This document shows, piece after piece, positions 13,692 to 22,835 of a stretch of 64,000 nt of DNA. Location of the stretch: the NCBI RefSeq assembly GCF_001050035.1, contig NZ_CVTA01000044.1, forward strand, positions 62,001 through 126,000, in the 5' to 3' direction. Both the position numbers and the translations under genes were made by a program. This DNA is from Mycolicibacterium komanii. Its GTDB lineage: Bacteria > Actinomycetota > Actinomycetes > Mycobacteriales > Mycobacteriaceae. The notes under the pieces are model-generated. The model was not told where the DNA came from and did not search any database. It worked only from the letters and a program-made list of their open reading frames with translations. Positions within the stretch are counted from its first letter, which is position 1, and every line of letters begins with the position of its first letter.

Positions 13692-15277
13692 TGTCTGTTT
13701 CAGCGCGAGCTACGGACACCAGTAGGGCGAGCGCGGCTACGCCGTCGAATCGTCGGATCGCAATCAGCGCAGGCAGCCTCGCGGTGCTTCTTGGAGCGCT
13801 CGACACCTACGTCGTCGTCGCCATCATCAGCGATATCATCACCGACCTCAGCATTCCGGTGAACCAGATCCAACGGGTGACCCCGATCATCACCTGTTAC
13901 CTGCTCGGCTACATCGCCGCAATGCCGCTGCTAGGCCGAGCTTCTGACCGGTTCGGCCGCAAGTTCATCCTTCAACTGAGTCTGGCCGGGTTCGCCGTCG
14001 GCTCGGTGGTCACCGCCCTGTCGAACGACCTTGTTCCCATGGTGATCGGCCGCTCGATCCAAGGCGTCGCCAGCGGTGCTCTCCTGCCGGTCACTTTGGC
14101 CCTCGCGGCAGACCTATGGGCCACCCGCAGCCGGGCGTCGGTTCTGGGCGGCATCGGTGCCGCGCAGGAGTTGGGCAGCGTGCTAGGGCCGCTGTACGGC
14201 ATCGTCGTTGTTGCGGTCCTGAGCACCTGGCGCGATGTGTTTTGGATCAACGTCCCCTTAGCTGCCGTCGCGATGGTGCTGATCCACTTCAGCCTGCCGG
14301 GGCGTCTCAAACCCGAGAACCCGGAGCGTGTGGATGTGGTCGGCGGCGTACTGCTCGCCGTCGCGCTCGGCCTGACGGTAATCGGTCTTTACAATCCCGC
14401 GCCGGACGGCCGCAAGATCCTGCCGAGCTATGGGATGCCCGTTTTGGTAGGCGCGGCTATAGCCCTGATCTTGTTTTTCATTTGGGAGCGATTCGCCCGC
14501 ACGCGGCTCATCGAACCGGCAGGCGTGCACTTCCGACCGTTCCTGGCAGCGCTAGGAGCGTCGCTGTGCGCGGGGGCCGCGCTGATGGTGACGCTCGTCA
14601 ATATCGAACTGTTCGGCCAAGGAGTCCTCGCCAAGAATCAGACGGAGGCCGTCCTCCTGCTGTTGCGCTTCTTGATCGCCCTGCCGATCGGCGCCGTGAT
14701 CGGCGGGTGGATCGCGACCCGTCTCGGTGATCGCGCGGTGACATTCATCGGGCTCATGATTGCCGCTGGAGGGTACTGGCTAGTGTCGCAATGGCGCGCC
14801 GACGTGCTCACCACCCATCACGACCTCGGTTTTGTGCACCTACCCGTACTCGACACGGACCTGGCCGTAGCCGGCTTGGGTCTTGGCCTCGTGATCGGCC
14901 CCCTCACCTCTGCCGCCCTCCGCGTCGTACCGGCCGCCCAGCATGGGATCGCTTCAGCCGCCGTTGTGGTCGCGCGCATGGTCGGCATGCTGATCGGCCT
15001 GGCCGGATTGACTGCGTGGGGCCTGTACCGCCTCAACCAGCACCTTCAAACCCTGCCCTTTCCGCCGGCCCACACCCTGTCCGAGCGCCTGGCGGCCGAA
15101 GCGAGCCGCTACCGCGAGGCCTATGTGCTGCAGTACGGCGACATCTTCCTGGTCACGGTCGTGGTCTGCGTCGTCGGCGCGCTCCTGGGCCTACTCATCG
15201 GTGGCAAGCAGGAGCACGCCGACGATCCGGCGGAGCTGGAAGAGGGCGCGAGCCCGGATCCCGTCGAGAGCGGCTAG
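13691..15277 (+). CDS. P55-type major facilitator transporter (drug/lipid efflux)
   Basis: A 528-residue MFS protein of the 14-helix drug:H+ antiporter group, orthologous to P55 (Rv1410c). It has the MFS motif A loop [17 protein letters not shown] after helix 2, motif B-like [18 protein letters not shown], and motif C-like [15 protein letters not shown]. The C-terminal tail is acidic ([15 protein letters not shown]). With LprG it supports triacylglycerol/lipid export and resistance to rifampicin-type and other drugs. The start at 13691 ([14 protein letters not shown]) follows directly on lprG. The 3' end overlaps a candidate convergent small ORF by 4 bases. Confidence 0.93.
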   Translation: MSVSARATDTSRASAATPSNRRIAISAGSLAVLLGALDTYVVVAIISDIITDLSIPVNQIQRVTPIITCYLLGYIAAMPLLGRASDRFGRKFILQLSLAGFAVGSVVTALSNDLVPMVIGRSIQGVASGALLPVTLALAADLWATRSRASVLGGIGAAQELGSVLGPLYGIVVVAVLSTWRDVFWINVPLAAVAMVLIHFSLPGRLKPENPERVDVVGGVLLAVALGLTVIGLYNPAPDGRKILPSYGMPVLVGAAIALILFFIWERFARTRLIEPAGVHFRPFLAALGASLCAGAALMVTLVNIELFGQGVLAKNQTEAVLLLLRFLIALPIGAVIGGWIATRLGDRAVTFIGLMIAAGGYWLVSQWRADVLTTHHDLGFVHLPVLDTDLAVAGLGLGLVIGPLTSAALRVVPAAQHGIASAAVVVARMVGMLIGLAGLTAWGLYRLNQHLQTLPFPPAHTLSERLAAEASRYREAYVLQYGDIFLVTVVVCVVGALLGLLIGGKQEHADDPAELEEGASPDPVESG

Positions 15278-15435
15278 CAGCGCTCAAGGCCGCGCTGCAG
15301 CAGCGCGGGCTCGGCCGGCCGAGCGTCCTGCTCGGCGGGTTGTGAGGTCTGGACCCGGAAGGTGTCGCAGATCAATGCCTTGAGGGTCCGGGGATGCATC
15401 GGGCGATGAGTAAGCCAGTCCTGCAGTGCAGTCAT
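15274..15435 (-). CDS. Candidate small protein (53 aa), unknown
   Basis: A 53-codon frame, [20 protein letters not shown] onward, ending in a TAG that touches the p55 stop. In its favour, AAAGGA stands 7 nt before the ATG, it has a single Cys and mixed composition rather than low-complexity shadow, and it starts next to a structured intergenic region divergent from the PfpI gene. Against it: no recognised family and short length. If not coding, 15278-15605 is an intergenic region of about 330 bases. Confidence 0.4.
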   Translation of the reverse strand: MTALQDWLTHRPMHPRTLKALICDTFRVQTSQPAEQDARPAEPALLQRGLERC

Positions 15436-15482
15436 GGGTCGTCCTTTGTTCGTGCTCACCAGTGCGCAAATCGTCGGTGAAG

Positions 15483-15543
15483 GCGCGATTACGGCGGGCC
15501 CGTCGGGGCCCACTCTGGTACGAGTGTACCGACGTAATCGCGC
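15483..15543. repeat. Nested inverted repeats in divergent intergenic region
   Basis: GCGCGATTACG at 15483-15493 is the exact reverse complement of CGTAATCGCGC at 15533-15543. Between them lie GGGCCC-GTCG-GGGCCC (15496-15511) and GGTAC-GAGT-GTACC (15517-15530). The three nested palindromes could be operators for the divergent small ORF and PfpI gene, or fold as a cruciform or RNA hairpin. Confidence 0.7.
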
Positions 15544-15544
15544 T

Positions 15545-15570
15545 GATTGGCTCCTAGACGCGCGGGGTAT
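15545..15570 (+). promoter_or_regulatory. SigF-like promoter candidate for the PfpI gene
   Basis: GATT at 15545-15548, 16 nt, then GGGTAT at 15565-15570. Mycobacterial SigF promoters read about GTTT-N15-17-GGGTAT, so there is one mismatch in the -35. It lies 36 nt before the PfpI start, just beside the inverted repeat. Confidence 0.4.
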
Positions 15571-15605
15571 GCGGGACATCACACCTACCTCAACGGAGAA
15601 AGCTG

Positions 15606-16160
15606 ATGGCAAGTTCACTGAATGGCAAGAAGATTGCGTTCCTGGTCGCCCCCGAAGGTGTGGAACAGGTCGAGCTGACCGAGCCGTGGAAGGCCGTCGA
15701 GCAGGCCGGTGGCACCCCTGAGCTGGTCTCGACGGAGGTCGGCAAGATCCAGGCGTACAACCACTTGACCCCCGCCGACACCTTCGACGCCGAAAAGTCC
15801 GCCGACTCCGTTTCGGCGTCCGACTATGCCGCGCTGGTGCTGCCCGGCGGCGTCGCCAACCCCGACAACCTGCGGATGAACGGCGACGCGGTCGCGTTCG
15901 CGAAGGGCTTCTTCGACGAGGGAAAACCGGTCGCGGTGATCTGCCACGGGCCGTGGACGCTCATCGAGGCCGACGTGGTTCGGGGACGAACCATCACGTC
16001 GTGGCCCAGCGTCAAGACAGACCTGGTGAACGCCGGCGCCAATTGGGTCGACGACGAGGTCGTCGAATGCTCGCGTGGGCCAAACACTTTGGTGTCCAGC
16101 CGTAAGCCGGACGACCTGCCCGCATTCTGTAACACGTTGGTCAGCGCTTTCGCGAAGTAA
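15606..16160 (+). CDS. DJ-1/PfpI family protein (type 1 glutamine amidotransferase fold)
   Basis: A 184-residue DJ-1/PfpI protein. The nucleophile elbow is AVICHGPW with Cys113, preceded by the conserved LVLPGGVANPDNLRM, and N-terminal APEGVEQVEL carries the partner Glu. Members are variously deglycases, chaperones or proteases linked to carbonyl and general stress. GGAGA ribosome site before the ATG. A SigF-like promoter upstream would fit a stress role. It stands between the p55 operon and the ABC pair, apparently as its own unit. Confidence 0.9.
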   Translation: MASSLNGKKIAFLVAPEGVEQVELTEPWKAVEQAGGTPELVSTEVGKIQAYNHLTPADTFDAEKSADSVSASDYAALVLPGGVANPDNLRMNGDAVAFAKGFFDEGKPVAVICHGPWTLIEADVVRGRTITSWPSVKTDLVNAGANWVDDEVVECSRGPNTLVSSRKPDDLPAFCNTLVSAFAK

Positions 16161-16194
16161 CCGAAACCCGAAGCGCCGACCGACGTCGCCGGGG

Positions 16195-16200
16195 TAACGT
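16195..16200 (+). promoter_or_regulatory. -10 element for leaderless ABC permease gene
   Basis: TAACGT fits TANNNT and lies 6 nt before the ATG at 16207, predicting a leaderless transcript for the permease-ATPase pair. Confidence 0.5.
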
Positions 16201-16206
16201 CGCGAC

Positions 16207-17256
16207 ATGCTTATCGCCGCGCTGCGCGACATGCAGTGGCGAAGGCGACGTTTCGCCATCGCGGTGCTGTCCACGGCGATAATTTTCGGGATGACGCTGG
16301 CTCTCACGGGTCTGGCCAACGGATTCCAAACCGAGGCCAGGCGCACGGTCGACTCGCTCGGTGTCGACCAGTTCATCGTCAAGGCCGGCGCGTCCGGCCC
16401 GTTCGTCGGCGCGACACCATTCGCACCGGTGGAATTGCGCCGTATCGCCGCGGCTCCCGGCGTGGACGCCGCCGCTCCCCTGGCCTATGCCGGCGGCACC
16501 GCGACGCTCGACGGAGATACCCGCAACGTCGACATCTTCGGGGCGCCCGAGCGCGGGCCGGGGATGCCGCCGGTCATCGAAGGGCGTGCGCCAACGGTCC
16601 CGGGTGAGGTCGCGGTGTCGACGACGCTGGGCCGCGGCCTGGGCGACGAGGTCGAGATCGCCTCGCGGAGGCTGCGGATCGTCGGCCTGGTCGACAACTC
16701 GACCGCATTGGCCAACCTGCCCAATGTGTTTCTCACCACAGAGGGCGCACAGGAGCTGGTGTACGGGGGCGAGCCGCTGGTCGCCTCCATCGGTGTGCGC
16801 GGTTCGCTCGAGCGAGTGCCGAACGGATATCGCGCGGTCGACCGCGACGGGGCGATCGGGGATCTGCTGCGACCGTTGAAGGTGGCAGTCAACTCCATCA
16901 CCATCGTCGCGGTCCTGCTTTGGATCGTCGCGGCGCTGATCGTGGGATCGGTAGTGTATCTGTCGGCGTTGGAACGGCTGCGAGACTTCGCCGTTTTCAA
17001 AGCGATTGGGGTGCCGACGCGTTCGGTGATGGCCGGCCTCGCCCTCCAGGCGGTGATCGTGGCGCTGCTGGCCGCGCTGGTCGGGGCCGGGCTGTCCCTG
17101 TTGCTCGGACCACTGTTCCCGATGCAGGTGATCATCCCCACACAGGCTTTCGTCGCGCTCCCGGTGGTTGCGGTGGTCATCGGCCTCATCGCCAGCGCAG
17201 CCGGGCTACGCCGCGCGGTATCCGTCGATCCCGCACTGGCTTTCGGGGGGCCCTGA
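16207..17256 (+). CDS. FtsX/MacB-type ABC transporter permease
   Basis: A 349-residue permease resembling Rv0072. One N-terminal helix (residues about 18-38) is followed by a large extracytoplasmic domain of about 190 residues (MacB periplasmic core type), then three helices toward the C-terminus, with the FtsX signature region ALERLRDFAVFKAIGVPTRSV between helices 2 and 3. The older annotation 'glutamine transport' for its M. tuberculosis relative is not supported by this topology, which is typical of exporters or mechanotransmitters. It is followed after 3 bases by its ATPase. Confidence 0.9.
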   Translation: MLIAALRDMQWRRRRFAIAVLSTAIIFGMTLALTGLANGFQTEARRTVDSLGVDQFIVKAGASGPFVGATPFAPVELRRIAAAPGVDAAAPLAYAGGTATLDGDTRNVDIFGAPERGPGMPPVIEGRAPTVPGEVAVSTTLGRGLGDEVEIASRRLRIVGLVDNSTALANLPNVFLTTEGAQELVYGGEPLVASIGVRGSLERVPNGYRAVDRDGAIGDLLRPLKVAVNSITIVAVLLWIVAALIVGSVVYLSALERLRDFAVFKAIGVPTRSVMAGLALQAVIVALLAALVGAGLSLLLGPLFPMQVIIPTQAFVALPVVAVVIGLIASAAGLRRAVSVDPALAFGGP

Positions 17257-17259
17257 CAA

Positions 17260-18291
17260 ATGGGCGATCTGTCGGTCCAGAACCTGGTGGTCGAATACAC
17301 CAGCGGCGGACACACCGTGCGCCCGATCGACGGCCTCGACCTCGACGTGCCGGCGGGATCACTGGTGATCCTGATGGGCCCCAGCGGATGCGGGAAGACC
17401 ACGCTGTTGTCGTGTCTCGGCGGGATTCTTCAACCGACCGCGGGCGCAATCAAGTTCGGTGATGTCGACGTGACGTCGCTGAGCGCCAAGGAGCTTGCGA
17501 CCTATCGACGAGAGACGGTGGGATTCGTCTTCCAGGCGTTCAACCTGGTGCCCAGCCTCACCGCGGTCGAAAACGTGATGGTGCCGTTGCGCGCATCGGG
17601 TATGTCGCGCCGCGCTTCTCGCAAACGCGCCGAACAGCTCCTGGCCCGCGTAGGTCTGGAGGACCGCCTGGACCACCGGCCCGGCGACCTCAGCGGCGGA
17701 CAGCAGCAGCGCGTGGCGGTGGCCCGGGCGATCGCGCTCGATCCCCCGCTGATCCTGGCCGACGAGCCCACCGCGCACCTGGACTTCATCCAGGTCGAGG
17801 AGGTGCTCAAGCTGATCCGCGAACTCGCCACCGGCACTCGGATGGTCGTCGTCGCCACCCACGACAGCCGGATCCTTCCGCTGGCGGACCGCGTCGTCGA
17901 GATGGTGCCCAATTTCGCCTCCGCCGACCGTCCGCCGGAGACGGTGGAATTGGAGGCCGGCGAGGTCCTCTTCGAACAGGGCACCATGGGCGACCTGATC
18001 TACACCGTGGAGGACGGTGAGATCGAAATAGTGCGCGAACTGCCCGGCGGCGGTGAGGAATTGCTGAAATCGGCCGGCAAGGGTGACTACTTCGGGGAGA
18101 TCGGCCCGCTGTTCCACCTGCCCCGGTCGGCCACCGCCCGCGCCCGCACCGACGCGACCGTCGTGGGCCACACCGTGCAGGCCTTCCGAGAACGCCTGGG
18201 GATGGCCGGAGTTCGCGACCTGATAGAGCACCGCCCGCTGAGCGGCGAATCGGACGGGGGCCCGCTGAGCGGCGAGGCTACGCCGGAATAA
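17260..18291 (+). CDS. ABC ATPase with C-terminal cyclic-nucleotide-binding domain
   Basis: A 343-residue protein with two parts. Residues 1-225 are a LolD/MacB-type ATPase: Walker A LMGPSGCGKTT, Q-loop VFQAFNLVPSLT, signature LSGGQQQR, Walker B LILADEPTAHLD, and H-loop ATHDSR. Residues about 235-330 are a cNMP-binding domain: GEVLFEQGTMGDLIYTVEDG, then the phosphate-binding cassette GDYFGEIGPLF and LPRSATARA, which keeps the FGE and PRSAT residues needed to hold cAMP or cGMP. Rv0073 shares this architecture. It implies that transport is gated by cyclic nucleotide. It overlaps convergent ribD by 14 bases. Confidence 0.92.
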   Translation: MGDLSVQNLVVEYTSGGHTVRPIDGLDLDVPAGSLVILMGPSGCGKTTLLSCLGGILQPTAGAIKFGDVDVTSLSAKELATYRRETVGFVFQAFNLVPSLTAVENVMVPLRASGMSRRASRKRAEQLLARVGLEDRLDHRPGDLSGGQQQRVAVARAIALDPPLILADEPTAHLDFIQVEEVLKLIRELATGTRMVVVATHDSRILPLADRVVEMVPNFASADRPPETVELEAGEVLFEQGTMGDLIYTVEDGEIEIVRELPGGGEELLKSAGKGDYFGEIGPLFHLPRSATARARTDATVVGHTVQAFRERLGMAGVRDLIEHRPLSGESDGGPLSGEATPE

Positions 18292-19279
18292 GGCTCAGCA
18301 GGACGTCGGGACCGATCGGCTCGATTCCGTCGAAGCGCCACCGCTGCGCGTGCGCGATGCTCAACACGCCAACATCGTCCACCGCGGTAATCGGACCGCC
18401 GAGCAGAATGGGCGCGACGTAGGCGAGGATCCGGTCGATCACCCCGGCGCGCAGGAAGGCGCCGGCCAACGTCGGGCCGCCCTCGAGCAGCACATCGGTC
18501 CGATCCGACAGGGCCTTGATCACTTCGTGGGGGTCATGGGTACGAATCACCATCGTGCGCGAGTCGTCGTTGAGAACCCGTGCCTCCTGCGAGATCTCAC
18601 GCTCGCCGACAACGACGCGCAGCGGCTGACGCTCGGCGAGCGTGCCGTCGGGAAGGCGGGCCGTCAGCGCGGGGTCGTCGACGAAGACGGTGCCGGTGCC
18701 CACCACGATCGCGTCGGCGACCGCACGCCTGCGGTGTACGTCCGCGCGGGCGGCTTCGCTGGTGATCCATTGACTGCTGCCGTCGGCGGCGGCGCTGCGG
18801 CCGTCCACGCTCGTCGCGAATTTCCATGTCACATGCGGAGATCCGGTGCGCTGTTTGTGCAGCCATTCGCGCAGTGGGCCGCCGGCCACCGCGTCGGCGA
18901 GCACTCCGGCCGTCATGGCGATGTCGGACTCGGCGAGGCGCGCGGCCCCTCCCGCGGCGATCGGGTTCGGGTCGGCGACCGCGTAGGCGACGGCCGAAAC
19001 ACCCGCGGCGACAAGGGCGTCCACGCACGGCGGCGTCCTGCCGTGATGGTTGCACGGTTCGAGCGTGACGACGGCGGTGCCGCCGGCGGCGCGGTCACCC
19101 GCCCTGCGCAGCGCAAGCACCTCGGCGTGCGGACCACCGGGGGGTTCTGTCGCGCCCACGCCGGCCACCTCGCCGTCGCGGGCCAGGATCACCGCTCCGA
19201 CGGGCGGATTGGGGTAGGTCGTGCCCTTGACCTTCTCGGCCTGCTGAATCGCCAGCCGCATCGCGGCTTCGAGGTTCAT
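18278..19279 (-). CDS. ribD: Bifunctional riboflavin deaminase/reductase
   Basis: A 333-residue RibD (RibG, Rv1409). The N-terminal deaminase has zinc-binding PHAEVLAL and [11 protein letters not shown]; the C-terminal reductase begins [16 protein letters not shown] and ends [15 protein letters not shown]...DRILAYVAP. It converts the GTP cyclohydrolase II product to 5-amino-6-ribitylamino-uracil phosphate. The ATG at 19279 overlaps the rpe stop (ATGA); the longer in-frame extension upstream lies inside rpe and is rejected. Last gene of fmt-rsmB-rpe-ribD. Confidence 0.96.
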   Translation of the reverse strand: MNLEAAMRLAIQQAEKVKGTTYPNPPVGAVILARDGEVAGVGATEPPGGPHAEVLALRRAGDRAAGGTAVVTLEPCNHHGRTPPCVDALVAAGVSAVAYAVADPNPIAAGGAARLAESDIAMTAGVLADAVAGGPLREWLHKQRTGSPHVTWKFATSVDGRSAAADGSSQWITSEAARADVHRRRAVADAIVVGTGTVFVDDPALTARLPDGTLAERQPLRVVVGEREISQEARVLNDDSRTMVIRTHDPHEVIKALSDRTDVLLEGGPTLAGAFLRAGVIDRILAYVAPILLGGPITAVDDVGVLSIAHAQRWRFDGIEPIGPDVLLSLIPA

Positions 19280-19953
19280 GCCTGCAGATGCTTGGACGCC
19301 GCGGCGGCCTGCCTGCGCAACGACTCCACCGCCGCCGCCGGATCCTCCGCGCTGTAGACCGCCGATCCTGCGACGAAGCAGTCCACGCCCGCCTCGGCCG
19401 CCTGCTCGATGGTGTCGGCGTTGATACCGCCGTCGATCTCGACGACGATCGTCAACTCGCCCGCGTCCACGAGCCGGCGGGCGGTGCCGACCTTGGCCAG
19501 CACCTCCGGGATGAACTTCTGGCCGCCGAAGCCCGGCTCCACCGACATGATCAGCAGGGTGTCGAACTCCGGCAGGATCTCCAGATACGGCTCCAACGGG
19601 GTGCCGGGCTTGACCGAGAGGCCCGCCTTGGCGCCCGCCGCCCGGATGTCGCGGGCGACGCCGACCGGGTTGTCGGTGGCCTCGGCGTGGAAGGTCACGT
19701 TGTAGGCGCCCGCCTCGGCGTACGGCGGCGCCCACCGGTCGGGGTTCTCGATCATCAGGTGGCAGTCCATCGGGATGTCGGTCACCCTCAGCAGCGACTC
19801 GACAACCGGCTGACCGATCGTCAGGTTCGGGACGAAGTGGTTGTCCATCACGTCGACGTGCAGCCAGTCCGCACCCCGCACCGCCTCGGCCTCCTCGGCG
19901 AGTCTGGCGAAGTCGGCGGCCAGGATCGACGGCGCGATCAGGGGTCCAGCCAT
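19276..19953 (-). CDS. rpe: Ribulose-phosphate 3-epimerase
   Basis: A 225-residue TIM-barrel epimerase interconverting ribulose 5-phosphate and xylulose 5-phosphate. Motifs: [16 protein letters not shown] at the N-terminus, [20 protein letters not shown] (metal ligands His and Asp), [28 protein letters not shown], and [19 protein letters not shown]. It supplies the ribulose 5-phosphate used by RibBA, a plausible reason for lying next to ribD. Separated from rsmB by 4 bases. Confidence 0.97.
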   Translation of the reverse strand: MAGPLIAPSILAADFARLAEEAEAVRGADWLHVDVMDNHFVPNLTIGQPVVESLLRVTDIPMDCHLMIENPDRWAPPYAEAGAYNVTFHAEATDNPVGVARDIRAAGAKAGLSVKPGTPLEPYLEILPEFDTLLIMSVEPGFGGQKFIPEVLAKVGTARRLVDAGELTIVVEIDGGINADTIEQAAEAGVDCFVAGSAVYSAEDPAAAVESLRRQAAAASKHLQA

Positions 19954-19957
19954 GGGC

Positions 19958-21331
19958 CTACCCTACTTTGAGCGCGGCGGCGAACATCGCATCGGTGCCG
20001 TGGCGGTGCGGCCACAACTGCACGTGCGGGCCGTCGCCGAGACCGTCGACCGGCGCGAAGAGCGCCCGGCTGTCCACGGCCGTCACGGGGTGCCGGCGCA
20101 GCGCGTCCGAGACGACGCCCACCGTCTCGGCGAGATGCGGCGAACAGGTGGCGTAGAGCACCACACCGCCCGGCCGCGTCAGCCGGATCGCCGAGGCGAG
20201 AAGTTCGCGTTGCAGTTTGGCGAGCGGTGGCACGTCGTTCGGCTTACGCCGCCAGCGCGCCTCCGGCCTGCGCCGCAGCGCCCCGAGGCCGGTGCACGGC
20301 GCGTCCACCAGCACCCGGTCGAAACCCGGTTCGATGCCGGGGTCGCGGCCGTCGACGCGCAGCACATCGACCGGCAGGCCGCGGGTGTTCTGCTCGACGA
20401 GGTCGGCGCGCGCGGGTGCGGGTTCGACCGCGGTGACCCGGGCGCCGTCGGGCGCGAGCGCGGCCAGCAGCGCGGTCTTCCCGCCCGGGCCGGAACACAG
20501 GTCCAGCCATCGCCCGTCGTCGGTGCCGTCGACCTCGGCCAAGGTGAGTGCCCGCGCGACGAGTTGACTGCCCTCGTCCTGGACGAGCGCGGCGCCGTCG
20601 CGCACGGCCTGCAGGCGGCCCGGGTCGCCGCCGGTGAGGTACACCGCGTACGGCGAATACCGGCCGACGCCGCCGTCGACCTGCGCCGCCAGCTCCGCGG
20701 CGGTCAGCGCCCCGGGACGGGCGGCGAGGTGGACGGCGGGCCGGGCGTCGTCGCTGGCCAGCAGCGCATCGAGCTCACCGGCGTCGGCGCCGAGCGCATC
20801 GGCGAAGGCCTGCGCGATCCACCGCGGGTGTGCGTGCACGAACGCCGCGTGCCCGATCGGATCGGAGGCCGCGTCGGGTGCCAGTTCCGCGATCCAGGCC
20901 TGCTCGTCGCGCGACGCGATCGTGCGCAGCACACCGTTGACGAAACCCGCACGGGCCGTGTCGAATTCGATACCGGCCTGCTCGACGGTGGTGGATACCG
21001 CGGCATGTTGTTCGACCCGCGTGCGCAGCAGCTGGTAGGCGCCGAGCCGCAACAGGTCGAGCAGGACGGGGTCGATTCTGTCGGTAGGACGGCCCGCGGC
21101 GGCGGCGATGACCGCGTCCAGCAGTCCCAGGGTCCGGCAGGCGCCGTAGGCGAGTTCGGTGGCGAAGGCCGCATCGCGGCCGGTGATGCGGCGGTCGCGC
21201 AAGATCGGCGGCAGCGCGAGGTTGGCGTAGGCGTCCTTCTCCGATACCGCGCGCAGCACGTCGAACGCGGCGCGGCGCGCCGGGTCGAGCGGCTTGCGTC
21301 GTTGCGGACGACGGTTGTGCGGCCGGGTCAT
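19958..21331 (-). CDS. rsmB: 16S rRNA m5C967 methyltransferase RsmB/Fmu
   Basis: A 457-residue protein with an N-terminal NusB-like helical domain ([22 protein letters not shown] to residue about 150) and a C-terminal SAM-dependent methyltransferase. The SAM loop reads [16 protein letters not shown], the catalytic motif [20 protein letters not shown] (Cys nucleophile), and the second Cys is in [13 protein letters not shown]. Equivalent to Rv1407. Overlaps the fmt stop by 4 bases (ATGA). Confidence 0.95.
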   Translation of the reverse strand: MTRPHNRRPQRRKPLDPARRAAFDVLRAVSEKDAYANLALPPILRDRRITGRDAAFATELAYGACRTLGLLDAVIAAAAGRPTDRIDPVLLDLLRLGAYQLLRTRVEQHAAVSTTVEQAGIEFDTARAGFVNGVLRTIASRDEQAWIAELAPDAASDPIGHAAFVHAHPRWIAQAFADALGADAGELDALLASDDARPAVHLAARPGALTAAELAAQVDGGVGRYSPYAVYLTGGDPGRLQAVRDGAALVQDEGSQLVARALTLAEVDGTDDGRWLDLCSGPGGKTALLAALAPDGARVTAVEPAPARADLVEQNTRGLPVDVLRVDGRDPGIEPGFDRVLVDAPCTGLGALRRRPEARWRRKPNDVPPLAKLQRELLASAIRLTRPGGVVLYATCSPHLAETVGVVSDALRRHPVTAVDSRALFAPVDGLGDGPHVQLWPHRHGTDAMFAAALKVG

Positions 21332-22257
21332 TCGGCTCGCACCGTGTCGTCGAGCCGGGCGCCGCGGGCCCAGTCGGCCGCGTTCATCGGCTTCTTGCCG
21401 GGTGGCTGGATGAGACCGAGGCGCACGGGGGCGGATGCGGTGCCGATGCGCACCCCGTCGCGGGCGGCGCGGATCGCACCGGGCTGCAGGGGTTCGGCCG
21501 CTTCGTCGACGGTGACGGGGCCGAGTTTGACCCGCAGGTCACCGATCATCGTCCAGGCGCCAGGATTCGGTGTGACCGCACGGATCCGTCGCTCGACGAC
21601 GTGCGCGGGCAGATCCCACCGCACCCTGGCCTCGTCGACGGTGATCTTCGGGGCGATGGTCACCCCTTCCGAGGGCTGCGGCACCGCGGTCAGCGTGCCG
21701 TCGGCGATCCCGTCGAGCGTGTGGCTCAACAGCTCGGCACCCGAAATCGACAGTCGCTCAAGCAGATCACCCGCGGTGTCGGTCGGTCGGATGGTCTCGG
21801 TGACGACACCGTAGACGGGACCGGAGTCGAGCGCGGGTTCGATGAGGAACGTCGTCGCCCCGGTCACGGTGTCGCCCGCAGCGATCGCGGCCTGCACCGG
21901 CGCGGCACCGCGCCAGGCGGGCAACACGGAGAAGTGCAGGTTCACCCAGCCGCGCTCGGGCACCGCGAGGAGAGGCTCGCGAAGCAGCGCGCCGTAGGCG
22001 ACCACCGCGCAGCATTCCGGTGCCAGCTCGGTCAGTTCGGCGACGAACTCCTCGGAGTTCGGCTTCGACGGCCGCAGCACCGGGATGTCGTGTTCGAGCG
22101 CCAGCCGCGCGACCGGGGACGGGGCCGGCTTGCCGCGCCGGCCCGCCGCCGCGTCGGGGCGGGTCAGCACCGCGATCACGTCGTGACGTGGCGATTCGAT
22201 GAGTCGGCGCAGCGGCGGCAGGGCGGGTTCCGGGGTGCCGGCGAAGACGATGCGCAC
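21328..22257 (-). CDS. fmt: Methionyl-tRNA formyltransferase
   Basis: A 309-residue enzyme that formylates initiator Met-tRNA using 10-formyl-tetrahydrofolate. The N-terminal [20 protein letters not shown], the catalytic region [20 protein letters not shown], and the C-terminal tRNA-binding OB-like domain ([17 protein letters not shown] then [12 protein letters not shown]) are all present. GTG start at 22257. First gene of fmt-rsmB-rpe-ribD, as in M. tuberculosis Rv1406-Rv1409. Confidence 0.97.
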   Translation of the reverse strand: MRIVFAGTPEPALPPLRRLIESPRHDVIAVLTRPDAAAGRRGKPAPSPVARLALEHDIPVLRPSKPNSEEFVAELTELAPECCAVVAYGALLREPLLAVPERGWVNLHFSVLPAWRGAAPVQAAIAAGDTVTGATTFLIEPALDSGPVYGVVTETIRPTDTAGDLLERLSISGAELLSHTLDGIADGTLTAVPQPSEGVTIAPKITVDEARVRWDLPAHVVERRIRAVTPNPGAWTMIGDLRVKLGPVTVDEAAEPLQPGAIRAARDGVRIGTASAPVRLGLIQPPGKKPMNAADWARGARLDDTVRAE

Positions 22258-22298
22258 CGGGTCAGTCTAGAGACGACGCTCGCGCCGTCTCCGAGCGC

Positions 22299-22835
22299 TC
22301 AGCGCGGGGTCTGGTAGTACTCGCGCTCGGACACATCGGTCAGCGGGGCGACGAACATCCACGGGATCGTGGTGAGCGACCGGTTCAAGGTCGCGACCGC
22401 GTCGTTGTAGTACTGCCGCGCGAACGCCAGCTTGTTCTCGCTGTCGGTGAGGTTCTCCTGCAGGTTCAGGAAGTTGTTCGACGAGTTCAGCTGTGGATAC
22501 TGCTGGCCGAGCGCCAACAATGGCGCCAGGGCGGTGTCGAGTTCCTTCTCGGCCGCGCTACGTTGTGCCACCGACTTGCCGGTGGTGGCGGAGGCCAGCG
22601 CGGCACGGGCATTGGTTACGTGGTCGAGGATGCCCTTCTCGTGCGCGGCGAAGGTCTGCACCGTATGCACGAGGCTCGGGATCAGCGACGCCCGACGCGT
22701 GAGCTCCACGTCGATGCCGCTGAGGGCCTCGGCGACCCGCACGTCGGCCGAGCGCAACTTGTTGTAACCCAACACGAACACGATGAACGCCAGCACCGCC
22801 AGCAGCAGCGCGATCACCAGTAGCAACGTCACCAT
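22299..22835 (-). CDS. lemA: LemA family membrane protein
   Basis: The 178-residue protein has one N-terminal transmembrane helix (residues 2-22, LLLVIALLLAVLAFIVFVLG) with the rest helical: YNKLRSADVRVAEALSGIDVELTRRASLIPSLV and FARQYYNDAVATLNRSLTTIPW, the LemA signature. LemA proteins often sit beside DUF2207/TPM-type membrane proteins with glycine-rich tails, as here. The cellular role is uncertain. Its ATG at 22835 overlaps the upstream DUF2207 stop by 7 bases, so they are co-translated. Confidence 0.93.
   Translation of the reverse strand: MVTLLLVIALLLAVLAFIVFVLGYNKLRSADVRVAEALSGIDVELTRRASLIPSLVHTVQTFAAHEKGILDHVTNARAALASATTGKSVAQRSAAEKELDTALAPLLALGQQYPQLNSSNNFLNLQENLTDSENKLAFARQYYNDAVATLNRSLTTIPWMFVAPLTDVSEREYYQTPR

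Noticed and set aside
18278..19735. Longer form of ribD reaching into rpe
   Set aside because: The extra N-terminus is Gly/Arg-rich and lies in rpe; the ATG at 19279 gives the family length and an ATGA overlap.
19841..21814. 657-codon open frame antisense to rsmB and fmt
   Set aside because: No domain; rsmB and fmt are unmistakable on the minus strand.
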